From the NCBI GenBank assembly GCA_021738405.1, contig JAIPCC010000001.1:1-64000 (forward strand): DNA of 64,000 nt, written 5' to 3'. The notes below the pieces were generated by a model, which made no database searches, was not told the DNA's origin, and was given only the letters and a program-made list of their open reading frames with translations. This document shows positions 46,529 through 54,426 of this stretch, piece by piece. The DNA is from Crocinitomicaceae bacterium. GTDB lineage: Bacteria; Bacteroidota; Bacteroidia; Flavobacteriales_D; Crocinitomicaceae. Both the position numbers and the translations under genes were made by a program. How positions within the stretch are numbered: the first letter of the stretch is position 1; the number at the start of each line of letters is the position of its first letter.

Positions 46529-47080
46529 ATGAATCTTTTCGACCTCTTTCTTTTTGCTCCTTTGGCTTATGGTGCCTACAAGGGTTACAAACGCGGCCTG
46601 ATCATGTCTTTGTTCATGTTGTTGGCTATAGTAGTGGGGCTTTATGCCGCTTTTCAGCTCACGGATGTCGTGGTGGAATGGGGAAGCAAGAACCTCCATT
46701 GGGAAAAAACTACGCTCATGCCGGTTAGTTTTGTGTTGCTGTTTTTGGGTATTGGCGCCGCTATTTATTTTGGCGGAAAACTACTCGAAACTGCGCTCAA
46801 GGTGGTGAAGCTATCCATACTCAACAACTTGGCGGGCGCCCTGCTGGGTATTTTGCAATGGATGTATTTGGTCGGAACGTTACTATTGTTTGTATTGGCC
46901 AACGACAGCAAGCAAAACCTGATCTCTGCCCAAACCCGTAACCAATCCGTAGCCGTTCCATTCTATACCAATATGCTGCAAAATACCTTGCCAAAAATCA
47001 GAGAGGGTGTGGTGTTTGATGCGTATTTGCAACAAGCAAAAGAGCAGCTCATTGAAGAAGAAACTCCAAAAGCGAATTGA
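46529..47080 (+). CDS. CvpA family membrane protein
   Basis: 183 residues with four membrane helices, starting NLFDLFLFAPLAYGAYKGYKRG, the CvpA-family pattern. CvpA proteins influence colicin V export, envelope stress and bile resistance; the exact function is unsettled. The sequence TAATTTTC at 46517-46524 may be a degenerate -7 element 5 bases from the start codon. The next gene begins 5 bases downstream. Confidence 0.85.
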   Translation: MNLFDLFLFAPLAYGAYKGYKRGLIMSLFMLLAIVVGLYAAFQLTDVVVEWGSKNLHWEKTTLMPVSFVLLFLGIGAAIYFGGKLLETALKVVKLSILNNLAGALLGILQWMYLVGTLLLFVLANDSKQNLISAQTRNQSVAVPFYTNMLQNTLPKIREGVVFDAYLQQAKEQLIEEETPKAN

Positions 47081-47085
47081 TCGTA

Positions 47086-47646
47086 ATGCGTTTATTTAAT
47101 ATTTATATAGCAAGTTGTTTTTTGGTGTTGGCCTCTTTTGCTTTGGCTGCCAATGACCCGATTGCACCCTTACTCCAAAAACAAACGTTGCTTGACAAAA
47201 AGCAAAAATCGTTTAAATCTGGGCCTTATTTTGGCTTGCAAAGTGGCCGATTTTATGTGTTGGAGTATGGTTGGGAGTTACAGTATAAAAACAAGAAAGG
47301 TTTCTTGAACGCGAATACAACAGCTTTACACCACGGCTTCAACGCCACTTTTGATTTCGCTTACCTCAATCCGGTTTTAGGCTATGACCTGGGTTTTTGG
47401 CACCGTACCGGCAATTTTGACCTCACTTATGGCCTCAGTGCAGCAGTTCGCACCGACCTCAAGCAGTTGCGCTTCGGCATTTGCCCGAGCGTGGGCATTA
47501 AGGTGTGGCAACTACACGTTCAAACGGGCATGTATTTACTAGCACCTTTTTCTGTTGTAGACAATACCACTTTCAAGAGCAATAGCTTTTTTATTTCAGC
47601 GCGTTTTCTGATGGTCAGGCACAACACAAAAAAAGGGGACAACTAG
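47086..47646 (+). CDS. Secreted or outer-membrane protein of unknown function
   Basis: 186 residues from ATG 47086, with a signal peptide (RLFNIYIASCFLVLASFALA). The mature part contains beta-strand-like aromatic stretches (SGPYFGLQSGRFYVLEYGWELQYK, GYDLGFWHRTGNF) and could be a small outer-membrane barrel. No named family is recognised. It lies 5 bases after the CvpA gene and ends at a bidirectional terminator. Confidence 0.65.
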   Translation: MRLFNIYIASCFLVLASFALAANDPIAPLLQKQTLLDKKQKSFKSGPYFGLQSGRFYVLEYGWELQYKNKKGFLNANTTALHHGFNATFDFAYLNPVLGYDLGFWHRTGNFDLTYGLSAAVRTDLKQLRFGICPSVGIKVWQLHVQTGMYLLAPFSVVDNTTFKSNSFFISARFLMVRHNTKKGDN

Positions 47647-47656
47647 CCCCCTTTTG
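47628..47656. terminator. Bidirectional intrinsic terminator
   Basis: AAAAGGGG (47631-47638) and CCCCTTTT (47648-47655) pair around a 9-base loop, with A/T runs on both sides. It lies between convergent genes ending at 47646 and 47675 and contains the stop of the upstream one. Confidence 0.82.
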
Positions 47657-47674
47657 ATTGTCGTCAATTTTCTA

Positions 47675-49222
47675 TTATAAATCGAACTTGATGCCTTGTG
47701 CAAGTGGCAAGGAATCAGAATAGTTAATGGTATTGGTTTGGCGACGCATGTAAACCTTCCAAGCATCTGAGCCAGACTCGCGGCCACCACCAGTTTCTTT
47801 TTCACCACCAAAAGCGCCACCGATTTCGGCACCTGATGTTCCAATATTGACATTGGCAATACCGCAGTCAGAACCTGCAGCGCTTAAGAAGGCTTCAGAT
47901 TCTTTGAGTTCGTTGGTCATGATAGCAGAAGAGAGCCCTTGTGGCACGCCATTTTGGATGGCAATTGCTTCGTGCACATCACCGGTGTATTTCATGACGT
48001 AAAGAATAGGCGCAAATGTTTCGTGCTGAACAATCGCAAAATGATTTTCAGCTTCGATGATACAAGGCTTCACATAACAACCAGACTCATAGCCAGGGCC
48101 GCTCAATACGCCTCCTTCTACCAATACTTTACCACCTTCTTTTTGGGCAGCTTCAATAGCGTTGAGGTAATTGTTGACGGCATCTTGATCGATCAGTGGG
48201 CCCACGTGGTTGTTTTGATCAAGTGGGTTGCCAATGCTCAATTGTTTGTATGCAGAAGTAAGTGCTTCTGTCACTTTATCGTAAATAGAAGCGTGGATGA
48301 TGAGGCGACGCGTAGAGGTACAGCGCTGACCAGCCGTACCAACTGCACCAAATACAGCTCCTGGCACGACCATTTTGAGGTCAGCAGTAGGTGCAATAAT
48401 GATGGCGTTGTTGCCTCCTAATTCTAAAAGGGAACGACCCAAACGCTGCCCAACTGCTGCTCCTACAGACTTGCCCATGCGGGTAGAACCTGTAGCAGAA
48501 ATCAAAGGAACGCGTGTATCGTTGGCCATGAGTTTGCCGATTTCGCCGTCGCCGATGACCAAACCAGAAACGCCTTCAGGCACGCCATTGGCAGCAAATA
48601 CTTCTTCTGTGATGCGCTGACACGCGATAGCAGTAAGTGGTGTTTTTTCGGAAGGCTTCCACACGCAAACATCGCCACAAACCCATGCAAGGGCGGTGTT
48701 CCAGTTCCAAACGGCAACCGGGAAGTTGAATGCAGAGATGATACCGACAATGCCGAGCGGATGATACTGCTCATACATGCGGTGACCCGGGCGCTCGGAG
48801 TGCATAGTGAGGCCATAAAGTTGGCGCGACAAACCAACTGCGAAGTCGCAGATGTCGATCATTTCTTGTACCTCGCCGAGGCCTTCTTGTAAAGACTTTC
48901 CCATTTCATAAGAAACGAGTTTGCCTAGTGGTTCTTTATAAAAGCGAATGCGCTCAGCCAACTGACGTACAATTTCGCCGCGTTTTGGAGCGGGAATTTT
49001 GCGCCATTCTACAAAAGCTGCTTGTGCTTTCTCGATGACCTGATGGTACTCAGCTTCGGTAGCCATCGTAACGTTCGCAATCACTTGCGCGTCTACAGGC
49101 GAAACAGAAGCAATGCTTGCACCGCTCGTTTGGATCCATTGGGCACCAGTAGAGGCACCGCTATTGTTTTCTTGGATACCAAATTGGCCCAAGATGTCTT
49201 TGATTTCTGCTTGGAGTGACAT
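47675..49222 (-). CDS. Aldehyde dehydrogenase, ALDH7/AmaB-like
   Basis: 515 residues from ATG 49222. It oxidises an aldehyde with NAD(P), probably alpha-aminoadipic semialdehyde of lysine breakdown, judging by its ALDH7-type sequence. The general base Glu lies in LELGGNNAIIIAP and the catalytic Cys in GTAGQRCTSTRRLIIH. The N-terminal extension to 49243 (MPSKSTH) is less likely. The C terminus NTINYSDSLPLAQGIKFDL is the antiquitin-type ending. It is divergent from mnmE. Confidence 0.9.
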   Translation of the reverse strand: MSLQAEIKDILGQFGIQENNSGASTGAQWIQTSGASIASVSPVDAQVIANVTMATEAEYHQVIEKAQAAFVEWRKIPAPKRGEIVRQLAERIRFYKEPLGKLVSYEMGKSLQEGLGEVQEMIDICDFAVGLSRQLYGLTMHSERPGHRMYEQYHPLGIVGIISAFNFPVAVWNWNTALAWVCGDVCVWKPSEKTPLTAIACQRITEEVFAANGVPEGVSGLVIGDGEIGKLMANDTRVPLISATGSTRMGKSVGAAVGQRLGRSLLELGGNNAIIIAPTADLKMVVPGAVFGAVGTAGQRCTSTRRLIIHASIYDKVTEALTSAYKQLSIGNPLDQNNHVGPLIDQDAVNNYLNAIEAAQKEGGKVLVEGGVLSGPGYESGCYVKPCIIEAENHFAIVQHETFAPILYVMKYTGDVHEAIAIQNGVPQGLSSAIMTNELKESEAFLSAAGSDCGIANVNIGTSGAEIGGAFGGEKETGGGRESGSDAWKVYMRRQTNTINYSDSLPLAQGIKFDL

Positions 49223-49263
49223 ATGTGTTGATTTTGAAGGCAAAGGTAGGGATTTTTTATTCG

Positions 49264-49271
49264 TAACTTTG
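49264..49271 (+). promoter_or_regulatory. Bacteroidota -7 element (TAACTTTG) directly before mnmE
   Basis: TAACTTTG ends 4 bases before the mnmE ATG at 49276. TTG candidates upstream are at non-ideal spacing (27 bases or more). A near-leaderless transcript would follow. Confidence 0.4.
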
Positions 49272-49275
49272 TCAC

Positions 49276-50646
49276 ATGCACGACATTCACCAAGACCCTA
49301 TTTGCGCTTTAGCTACAGCCAACGGCATGGGTGCCATCGCCGTTATTCGCGTCAGTGGCGCTGGTGTAAAGGCCTTGGTTTCGAAAGGTTTTTCAAAAGA
49401 TTTGTCTGTTTTATCTAGCCACAGCGTGCATTTAGGCTGGATGCTCAGCGCCAGCGGCGAGCGCCTAGATGAAGTGCTCGTCACGCTTTTCGACCACGGC
49501 AAAAGTTTTACTGGCGAAGAAAGCGTTGAGCTGGCCTGCCATGGCTCGCCGTATATTCAGCAATTGTTGTTGCAGCGTTTGGTCGAGCTCGGCTGCCGCT
49601 TTGCCGAGCCTGGCGAATTCACGAAGCGGGCATTTTTAAATGGCCGCCTAGACCTTTCGCAGGCCGAAGCCGTGGCAGACCTCATTGCCGCGCAATCCAA
49701 ACAAGCCCATCAAGTTGCCCTGCAACAATTGCGCGGCCGTTTTTCTTCCGAACTCCAACAACTCCGCGAGCAACTCATCAACTTTGCTGCCCTCATCGAA
49801 CTCGAACTCGATTTTGCAGAAGAAGACGTCGAGTTTGCCGACCGTAGTTCCCTCAAGCAACTCGTAGCTTCCGTTTTGCAAATGGTGCGCCGTTTGGCAG
49901 CTTCATTTGAACTCGGCAACGCCATCAAACAAGGCGTACCCGTTGCCATCGTTGGCGCCCCGAACACCGGCAAAAGCACCCTACTCAATCAACTGCTCGG
50001 CGAAGAACGCGCCATCGTTTCGGATATCGCCGGCACCACCCGCGACGTCATCGAAGAAGTCCTCAACATCGACGGCATTCAGTTTCGCCTCATCGACACC
50101 GCCGGCATTCGCGAAACCACCGAAACCATCGAAGCACTCGGCATCGAACGCTCTCAACAAAAAATCGAGCAGGCTAAAATTGTCCTTTGCTTGGCCGACT
50201 CCGGCGACCTCACCAACCTCCAAGAAACCCAAGAATGGGTGCAATCTTTGTTCATCATTCACCCGGACAAACACATATTGCTCATTCAAAACAAAGCCGA
50301 CCTAGCGAATTCTACCAATCTAAATCCGCAAGAAGCACTCCAAATCAGCGCCCTCACCGGCACCGGCATTACTGATCTCAAAGAAAAATTAGTCAAACTC
50401 GTGCTCGGCGACTTCAGCATCCAAGACGAAACCATCGTCTCCAACGCCCGCCACCACGCCGCCCTCCAACTCACCGCCGCCGCCCTAGACCTCGCCCAAG
50501 CAGGCCTCGACGGCCAAACCACCGCCGACTTCATCGCGATGGACATCCGCGAAGCCATGCGCCAACTCGGCCAAATTACTGGTCAGATTGATGTGGATAC
50601 GGATATCCTAGGAACCATCTTTTCTAAGTTCTGTATTGGGAAGTAA
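49276..50646 (+). CDS. mnmE: tRNA modification GTPase MnmE
   Basis: 456 residues. With MnmG it installs the (carboxymethyl)aminomethyl group on wobble uridine 34 of tRNAs. The N-terminal folate-binding domain (to about 120) is followed by helices and a G domain with P-loop GAPNTGKSTLLN, DTAG and NKAD. The C terminus FCIGK carries the essential Cys. The last 72 bases (50575-50646) switch from C-ending, GC-rich codons to A/T-ending codons, and the final 18 bases form the insertion site of the mobile element. The protein remains intact, so the element restores its target. Confidence 0.97.
   Translation: MHDIHQDPICALATANGMGAIAVIRVSGAGVKALVSKGFSKDLSVLSSHSVHLGWMLSASGERLDEVLVTLFDHGKSFTGEESVELACHGSPYIQQLLLQRLVELGCRFAEPGEFTKRAFLNGRLDLSQAEAVADLIAAQSKQAHQVALQQLRGRFSSELQQLREQLINFAALIELELDFAEEDVEFADRSSLKQLVASVLQMVRRLAASFELGNAIKQGVPVAIVGAPNTGKSTLLNQLLGEERAIVSDIAGTTRDVIEEVLNIDGIQFRLIDTAGIRETTETIEALGIERSQQKIEQAKIVLCLADSGDLTNLQETQEWVQSLFIIHPDKHILLIQNKADLANSTNLNPQEALQISALTGTGITDLKEKLVKLVLGDFSIQDETIVSNARHHAALQLTAAALDLAQAGLDGQTTADFIAMDIREAMRQLGQITGQIDVDTDILGTIFSKFCIGK
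50629..50646 (+). other. Predicted left attachment core (attL) in the mnmE stop region
   Basis: TTCTGTATTGGGAAGTAA codes for the last residues FCIGK and stop of MnmE. It matches, as far as I recall, the 18-bp core used by SGI1-family integrases in the same gene. It marks the junction between core genome and AT-rich element. The partner repeat should lie beyond 64000. Confidence 0.55.
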
Positions 50647-50690
50647 TGCCCGAAAACCATCAATAAACATCGATAACAATAGCTAAATGA

Positions 50691-50711
50691 AACCCTTGCC
50701 AGTCAAGGGTT
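50691..50711 (+). terminator. Intrinsic terminator after mnmE
   Basis: AACCCTTG (50691-50698) and CAAGGGTT (50704-50711) form a perfect 8-bp stem with a 5-base loop, followed by a T-rich run (TTCTCGTTTTT). It isolates mnmE transcription from the element. Confidence 0.8.
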
Positions 50712-50768
50712 TTCTCGTTTTTAAGCAAACCTGTCATTTTTCGTCTTTTGGGGCGTTTTGCACCCCTT

Positions 50769-50830
50769 TTGTTGCTCATCTGTTGTTCAGATTTCATGAG
50801 TAACAAGTCAGCAACAAATCTTGAACAACA
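50769..50830. repeat. Nested inverted repeats left of the recombinase operon
   Basis: TTGTTGCTCAT (50769-50779) is nearly the inverse of ATGAGTAACAA (50796-50806), with one mismatch. TGTTGTTCAGATTT (50781-50794) is inverted at 50816-50830 with one inserted base. TTGTTGCT also pairs perfectly with AGCAACAA at 50810-50817. Alternative cruciforms of this kind fit a recombination or replication control site. Confidence 0.5.
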
Positions 50831-50841
50831 CAAAAAAAATT

Positions 50842-50891
50842 GCTACACACTGCACCATGTAGCTACACGCTGCTACACGGTGCTACATAAA
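50842..50891 (+). repeat. Five tandem 10-bp iterons (consensus GCTACACNNT)
   Basis: Units GCTACACACT, GCACCATGTA, GCTACACGCT, GCTACACGGT and GCTACATAAA lie head to tail with an exact 10-base period, so each begins on the same DNA face. They end 6 bases before the ATG at 50898. They fit arm-type sites of a recombinase or an operator for the HTH protein. Confidence 0.6.
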
Positions 50892-50897
50892 GGCGAA

Positions 50898-51263
50898 ATG
50901 ACAATGACTGCTAGTAAATACCCATATTCGAAAATTTGTGTTTTCTGCCAAGAAGCATTTTTGGCAAGGAAAAGCACCACTTTGTACTGCTCTCACAAGT
51001 GTGGCTCTAGAGCCTATAAAGAGAACAAAAGACAGGAAAAAATACTCCAAAGTAATGCGACGATAAAGAGAGATTTAACAGCGCCTGTAATCATGCTTCA
51101 AGCAAGGGAAGTTTTAAGTATTGAAGAAGTGAGTTTGTTGCTTGGAATCTCTCGATGGACGGTTATGCGCATGTACAAAACCAATAAAATTAGAACAATT
51201 ACCATTGGCACGAGGCGATTAATCCTGCGTGAAGAATTAAATAAATTATTAAAAACCAAATAA
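50898..51263 (+). CDS. Zinc-ribbon plus HTH_17 DNA-binding protein
   Basis: 121 residues from ATG 50898 (50904 is possible; longer upstream starts would translate the iterons). Cys14, Cys17, Cys31 and Cys35 (ICVFC ... YCSHKC) form a likely zinc ribbon. Residues about 75-118 form an excisionase-type winged HTH (LSIEEVSLLLGISRWTVMRMY followed by TITIGTRRLILREEL). It lies 2 bases before the recombinase start, so it is probably a recombination directionality factor or operon repressor acting on the iterons just upstream (inference). Confidence 0.75.
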   Translation: MTMTASKYPYSKICVFCQEAFLARKSTTLYCSHKCGSRAYKENKRQEKILQSNATIKRDLTAPVIMLQAREVLSIEEVSLLLGISRWTVMRMYKTNKIRTITIGTRRLILREELNKLLKTK

Positions 51264-51265
51264 AT

Positions 51266-52408
51266 ATGAGAGTAACACTTAGAATGCGTCAGCTAAAGAC
51301 AGGTCGGATCAGCCTTTACCTCGATCACTACCCTCCAGTTATCCACCCAGAAAGTGGCAAAATAACCAGGTGGGAATACCTTGATATGTATCTCTACAAC
51401 CCACCCAGGGATGAAATGGAGAAACGCCATAACAAGGATATGGAAACCCTTGCTCGTTCGATAGCTGCTAATCGGCAGTTGGATAGATTGGCAGGAAAAT
51501 TCGGCATCAAACGTAGTTCCCAATTTGATGACTTCTTACCATTCTTTCAAAAGCAAGTAGATAAATGGATAGACAGTCCGAGTACGCATGGTGGATGGGT
51601 CGCTTCCTACAAAACCTTTCTTCAATTTTGTAATGAGCAATGTAATTTCGGAGATCTCACTCCACAATTCATTAATGAATACAAAGATTTTCTACAGAAA
51701 AAAGCCACTCGAATCAATTCGCCAAAAATGCGCATCTCACAAAACTCTTGTTACACCTATTACAACAAGCTCCGAGCAGCAGTGCGTGAAGCCATGGTAT
51801 TCGGGCATATCATCAGTAACCCTTTTGATGCAGTGAAAGGTATCACACAACCAGAAACCTATCGAGAGTTTTTAACTAAAGAAGAATTGATTAAACTTTA
51901 CAATACCGAATCGGAATCAGCATTACTCAAACGTACCTGTTTGTTTTCCGCACTCACTGGTTTACGATTAGGAGATGTTGTAAAACTACGAAAAGATCAA
52001 ATTCAACATTCTGAAAACCTCGGTTATTTTATTCGCTTCACACAAAGCAAAACCAAAGGCATGGAAACCTTACCCATATCGGATGAAGCATTGAGTTTTC
52101 TTGGAGAATTAGAAGCAAGTAGTGAGAAGATTTTTGGTGATTATAATTTTCAGCGAGACTATGCGCATTTAAATAGATGGTTGCAACGTGCAGGCATTCG
52201 TAAGAAAATTACTTTTCATAATTTCCGACACACTTTTGCTACGTTACAACTAGCGGAAGGAACCGATATCTATACCGTTTCAAAATTGCTTGGACACAAA
52301 CACATTCATACCACACAGATCTATGGTAAAGTGATGGATACAACGAAAACAAAAGCGATGAAAAGTATTCAATTGGGTATCAAAAATGACAAAAATGTCC
52401 AAGATTAA
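51266..52408 (+). CDS. Tyrosine recombinase / phage-type integrase
   Basis: 380 residues: an N-terminal arm-binding part, a SAM-like core-binding domain (about 85-185) and a catalytic domain with Arg234 (TGLRLGDVV), the His318-x-x-Arg321 pair (HNFRHTFAT), His344 (LLGHKHIHTT) and the nucleophile Tyr353 (QIYGKV). All active residues are present, so it should be functional and is the enzyme expected to insert the element at mnmE. The sequence is of the Bacteroidota conjugative/mobilisable element type. It follows the zinc/HTH gene by 2 bases. Confidence 0.93.
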   Translation: MRVTLRMRQLKTGRISLYLDHYPPVIHPESGKITRWEYLDMYLYNPPRDEMEKRHNKDMETLARSIAANRQLDRLAGKFGIKRSSQFDDFLPFFQKQVDKWIDSPSTHGGWVASYKTFLQFCNEQCNFGDLTPQFINEYKDFLQKKATRINSPKMRISQNSCYTYYNKLRAAVREAMVFGHIISNPFDAVKGITQPETYREFLTKEELIKLYNTESESALLKRTCLFSALTGLRLGDVVKLRKDQIQHSENLGYFIRFTQSKTKGMETLPISDEALSFLGELEASSEKIFGDYNFQRDYAHLNRWLQRAGIRKKITFHNFRHTFATLQLAEGTDIYTVSKLLGHKHIHTTQIYGKVMDTTKTKAMKSIQLGIKNDKNVQD

Positions 52409-52650
52409 CAAAGAATGTCAGTGACAAATTGGCTGAATATCAGCAGGATACGGAGATGATTTTTGTTTTCTTGAAATTGCGCAATAAGAAATTTATCTAC
52501 GCAAAAGTAGACTAGTTTGGAACAGTATGGAACAGCATGACACTAAAATATTTTGTATTACGAACCCTCCAAAAATCGATAACTAAAAAAAGGAAACCAA
52601 AAATTCTGGCACGGTTCTTTTTTTGATGCTAGGTGAGTAAATGTTTCATT
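52409..52650. other. Intergenic region with GGAACAG direct repeats
   Basis: This 242-base gap after the recombinase contains two copies of GGAACAG at 52519-52525 and 52529-52535 (10-base period) and AT-rich sequence. No ORF is supported. It includes the left arm of the inverted repeat described next. A transfer or replication origin is possible but not shown. Confidence 0.35.
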
Positions 52651-52675
52651 ATGAAAGAAAGTATTACTCACCTAG
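52629..52675. promoter_or_regulatory. Perfect 12-bp inverted repeat spanning the start of the excisionase-like gene
   Basis: CTAGGTGAGTAA (52629-52640) and TTACTCACCTAG (52664-52675) are exact inverse copies with a 23-base spacer that contains the ATG at 52651. As DNA it would be a palindromic operator; as RNA it would put the start codon in the loop of a 12-bp stem. Either form allows auto-control. Confidence 0.65.
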
Positions 52676-53001
52676 AAGCATTCATCACAGAGTTGGTGAA
52701 TGAAGCTGTTCAGACTGCCTTAGTGCAGCATCAAGAATCTGCCTCAACAGCATTGGCAGAAAATAAGCAAAATGCAGAAGTGCTCAATGCCGATCAGGCT
52801 GCGGAGTTCCTACATATTGCCAAACAAACCTTGTACTCCTTAACAAGTAGAAGAAAAATTCCTTTCTATAAGAATGGAAAGAAAATTCTATTTAAAAAAG
52901 GGGAATTACAAGAATGGTTAAATTCAGGCAAACACGAACAAGAAAATCAAATTCATCAACAAGCTTTGCGCTATGTGCAGGATAAACCTTTAAAACGTTG
53001 A
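52651..53001 (+). CDS. Excisionase-like HTH_17 protein
   Basis: 116 residues from ATG 52651 (GTG at 52633 would put the start in the left repeat arm). Residues 1-40 are helical and Gln/Glu-rich; residues 44-92 are a MerR/excisionase-type winged HTH (EVLNADQAAEFLHIAKQTLY ... IPFYKNGKKILFKKGELQEWL). In Bacteroidota mobile elements this protein usually sits upstream of a DUF3987 or replication gene, as here (2-base gap). The role is likely DNA binding at an element end or origin. Confidence 0.8.
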   Translation: MKESITHLEAFITELVNEAVQTALVQHQESASTALAENKQNAEVLNADQAAEFLHIAKQTLYSLTSRRKIPFYKNGKKILFKKGELQEWLNSGKHEQENQIHQQALRYVQDKPLKR

Positions 53002-53003
53002 TC

Positions 53004-54392
53004 ATGTACAATTCGAAAAACCAAACACCACAAGAGGAAGATTTATTTTTATTACCTCAATACCAGGATGAATTAAGAGCAACGCTTCATCAAGGTATTT
53101 TCAAATGTTTACCCGAGCCAATAAAAAGTTTGTTCGATGATATGAGCAATGTGTACGAACGAGATATATTATTGTTGGGTACTATCACTGTATTATCAGG
53201 CTGTATGCCTAATGTAATTGGCTTTTATGACCGCAAATGGGTTTCGCCAAATCTCTACACATTTATCGAAGCTCCAGCAGGCTCAGGAAAAGGCGTGTTG
53301 AGTTGGACAAGATTGATTGGTATGGAAATTCATAAAATGTTGTTGGAAGAAACACGCATCTCTAAACAACATTTTGAAGAATTAAAAAAAGAAAAGATTA
53401 AGCAAAAAGATGCTGACATCGCTTCTTTACAAGAACCACTTTATAAACTTCTTTTTATTCCAGCTAATAACAGTGCTAGTTCTGTGGTACAAACCCTCAG
53501 TGAGAACGATGGCGCAGGAATTCTATTCTCCACTGAAGCCGATACCTTAGCCAATTCATTGGCACAAGACTGGGGAAATTTTAGCGATGTGCTTCGCGCT
53601 GCATTTCACCATGAACCTGTGGAAATGCAACGCAGACAAAATCGCGAACACTTTTCGGTGGAGCACCCACGCTTATCTGTTTTACTCACCGGGACACGTG
53701 GTCAAGTATTTCGATTAATCCCCGATACCGAGAATGGGTTGTTCAGCAGATTCATGTTTTATTCCTTTCCAGCTGTCCCAAGTTTTAGAAATGTGTTTGA
53801 TCATCGTGGGACAGATCCGGGACAAGCATTTAGAAAAGTGGGACAATTGGTACAAGAAATGTATCAATTTTTAAAAGCACAACCTGAGCCAATTCAACTC
53901 TATTTACAGCCAGAACTTAAAGATGATTTTCTTAAGTTTTTTAGGCAAGTAACTATAGTTGCACATAAAGGTTCTGGCGTTCCGATATTAGCTACTATTC
54001 ATCGCTTAGGACTCATCAGTTTTAGAATTGCGATGGTCTTAAGCTTGATTCGTTATTACAACAATCCTAATCGAAAGGAAACTCAGAAAATAAAAATCCA
54101 TGCCGATGATTTAAATATTTCTCATGAAATAAGTATTACCCTTCTTTATCATTCCAATTTATTAATCGCAGATATGAAAAATGGAAGTAAGAATATACAA
54201 GTACAAATCCGACAACAACGATTCTACAACGAACTGCCGGAAGAGTTTAATTGGATGAAAGCCGTTGATATTGGAACTAAATGCAATATGTCTCCTTCTT
54301 CCGTTAGACGCTATTTATTGGGAGGACAATTTGAGCGAACCGCTAAAGGGCTTTATCGCAAAGTAGTCAAAGTGGAACCCGGTGAACATTGA
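53004..54392 (+). CDS. DUF3987-like P-loop protein of mobile elements
   Basis: 462 residues from ATG 53004. A Walker A-like APAGSGKG lies at residues 90-97, and later segments (LLFIPANNSASSVVQTLSEND, LFSTEADTLANSLAQDWGNF, LSVLLTGTRGQVFRLIPD) match the DUF3987 family found in Bacteroidota integrative elements, where it looks like a primase-helicase or RepA-type ATPase. The C-terminal 60 residues resemble a winged helix (WMKAVDIGTKCNMSPSSVRRYL). It probably supports element replication; this is inferred from the family. Confidence 0.75.
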   Translation: MYNSKNQTPQEEDLFLLPQYQDELRATLHQGIFKCLPEPIKSLFDDMSNVYERDILLLGTITVLSGCMPNVIGFYDRKWVSPNLYTFIEAPAGSGKGVLSWTRLIGMEIHKMLLEETRISKQHFEELKKEKIKQKDADIASLQEPLYKLLFIPANNSASSVVQTLSENDGAGILFSTEADTLANSLAQDWGNFSDVLRAAFHHEPVEMQRRQNREHFSVEHPRLSVLLTGTRGQVFRLIPDTENGLFSRFMFYSFPAVPSFRNVFDHRGTDPGQAFRKVGQLVQEMYQFLKAQPEPIQLYLQPELKDDFLKFFRQVTIVAHKGSGVPILATIHRLGLISFRIAMVLSLIRYYNNPNRKETQKIKIHADDLNISHEISITLLYHSNLLIADMKNGSKNIQVQIRQQRFYNELPEEFNWMKAVDIGTKCNMSPSSVRRYLLGGQFERTAKGLYRKVVKVEPGEH

Positions 54393-54426
54393 ACATATGA
54401 ATAAATGAACATACGAAATATCAATT

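Noticed and set aside
50748-50897. Longer N terminus for the zinc/HTH gene (TTG at 50748 or ATG at 50796)
   Set aside because: The extra codons translate the nested inverted repeats and decamer iterons into a low-complexity peptide. The family-like sequence starts only after 50898.
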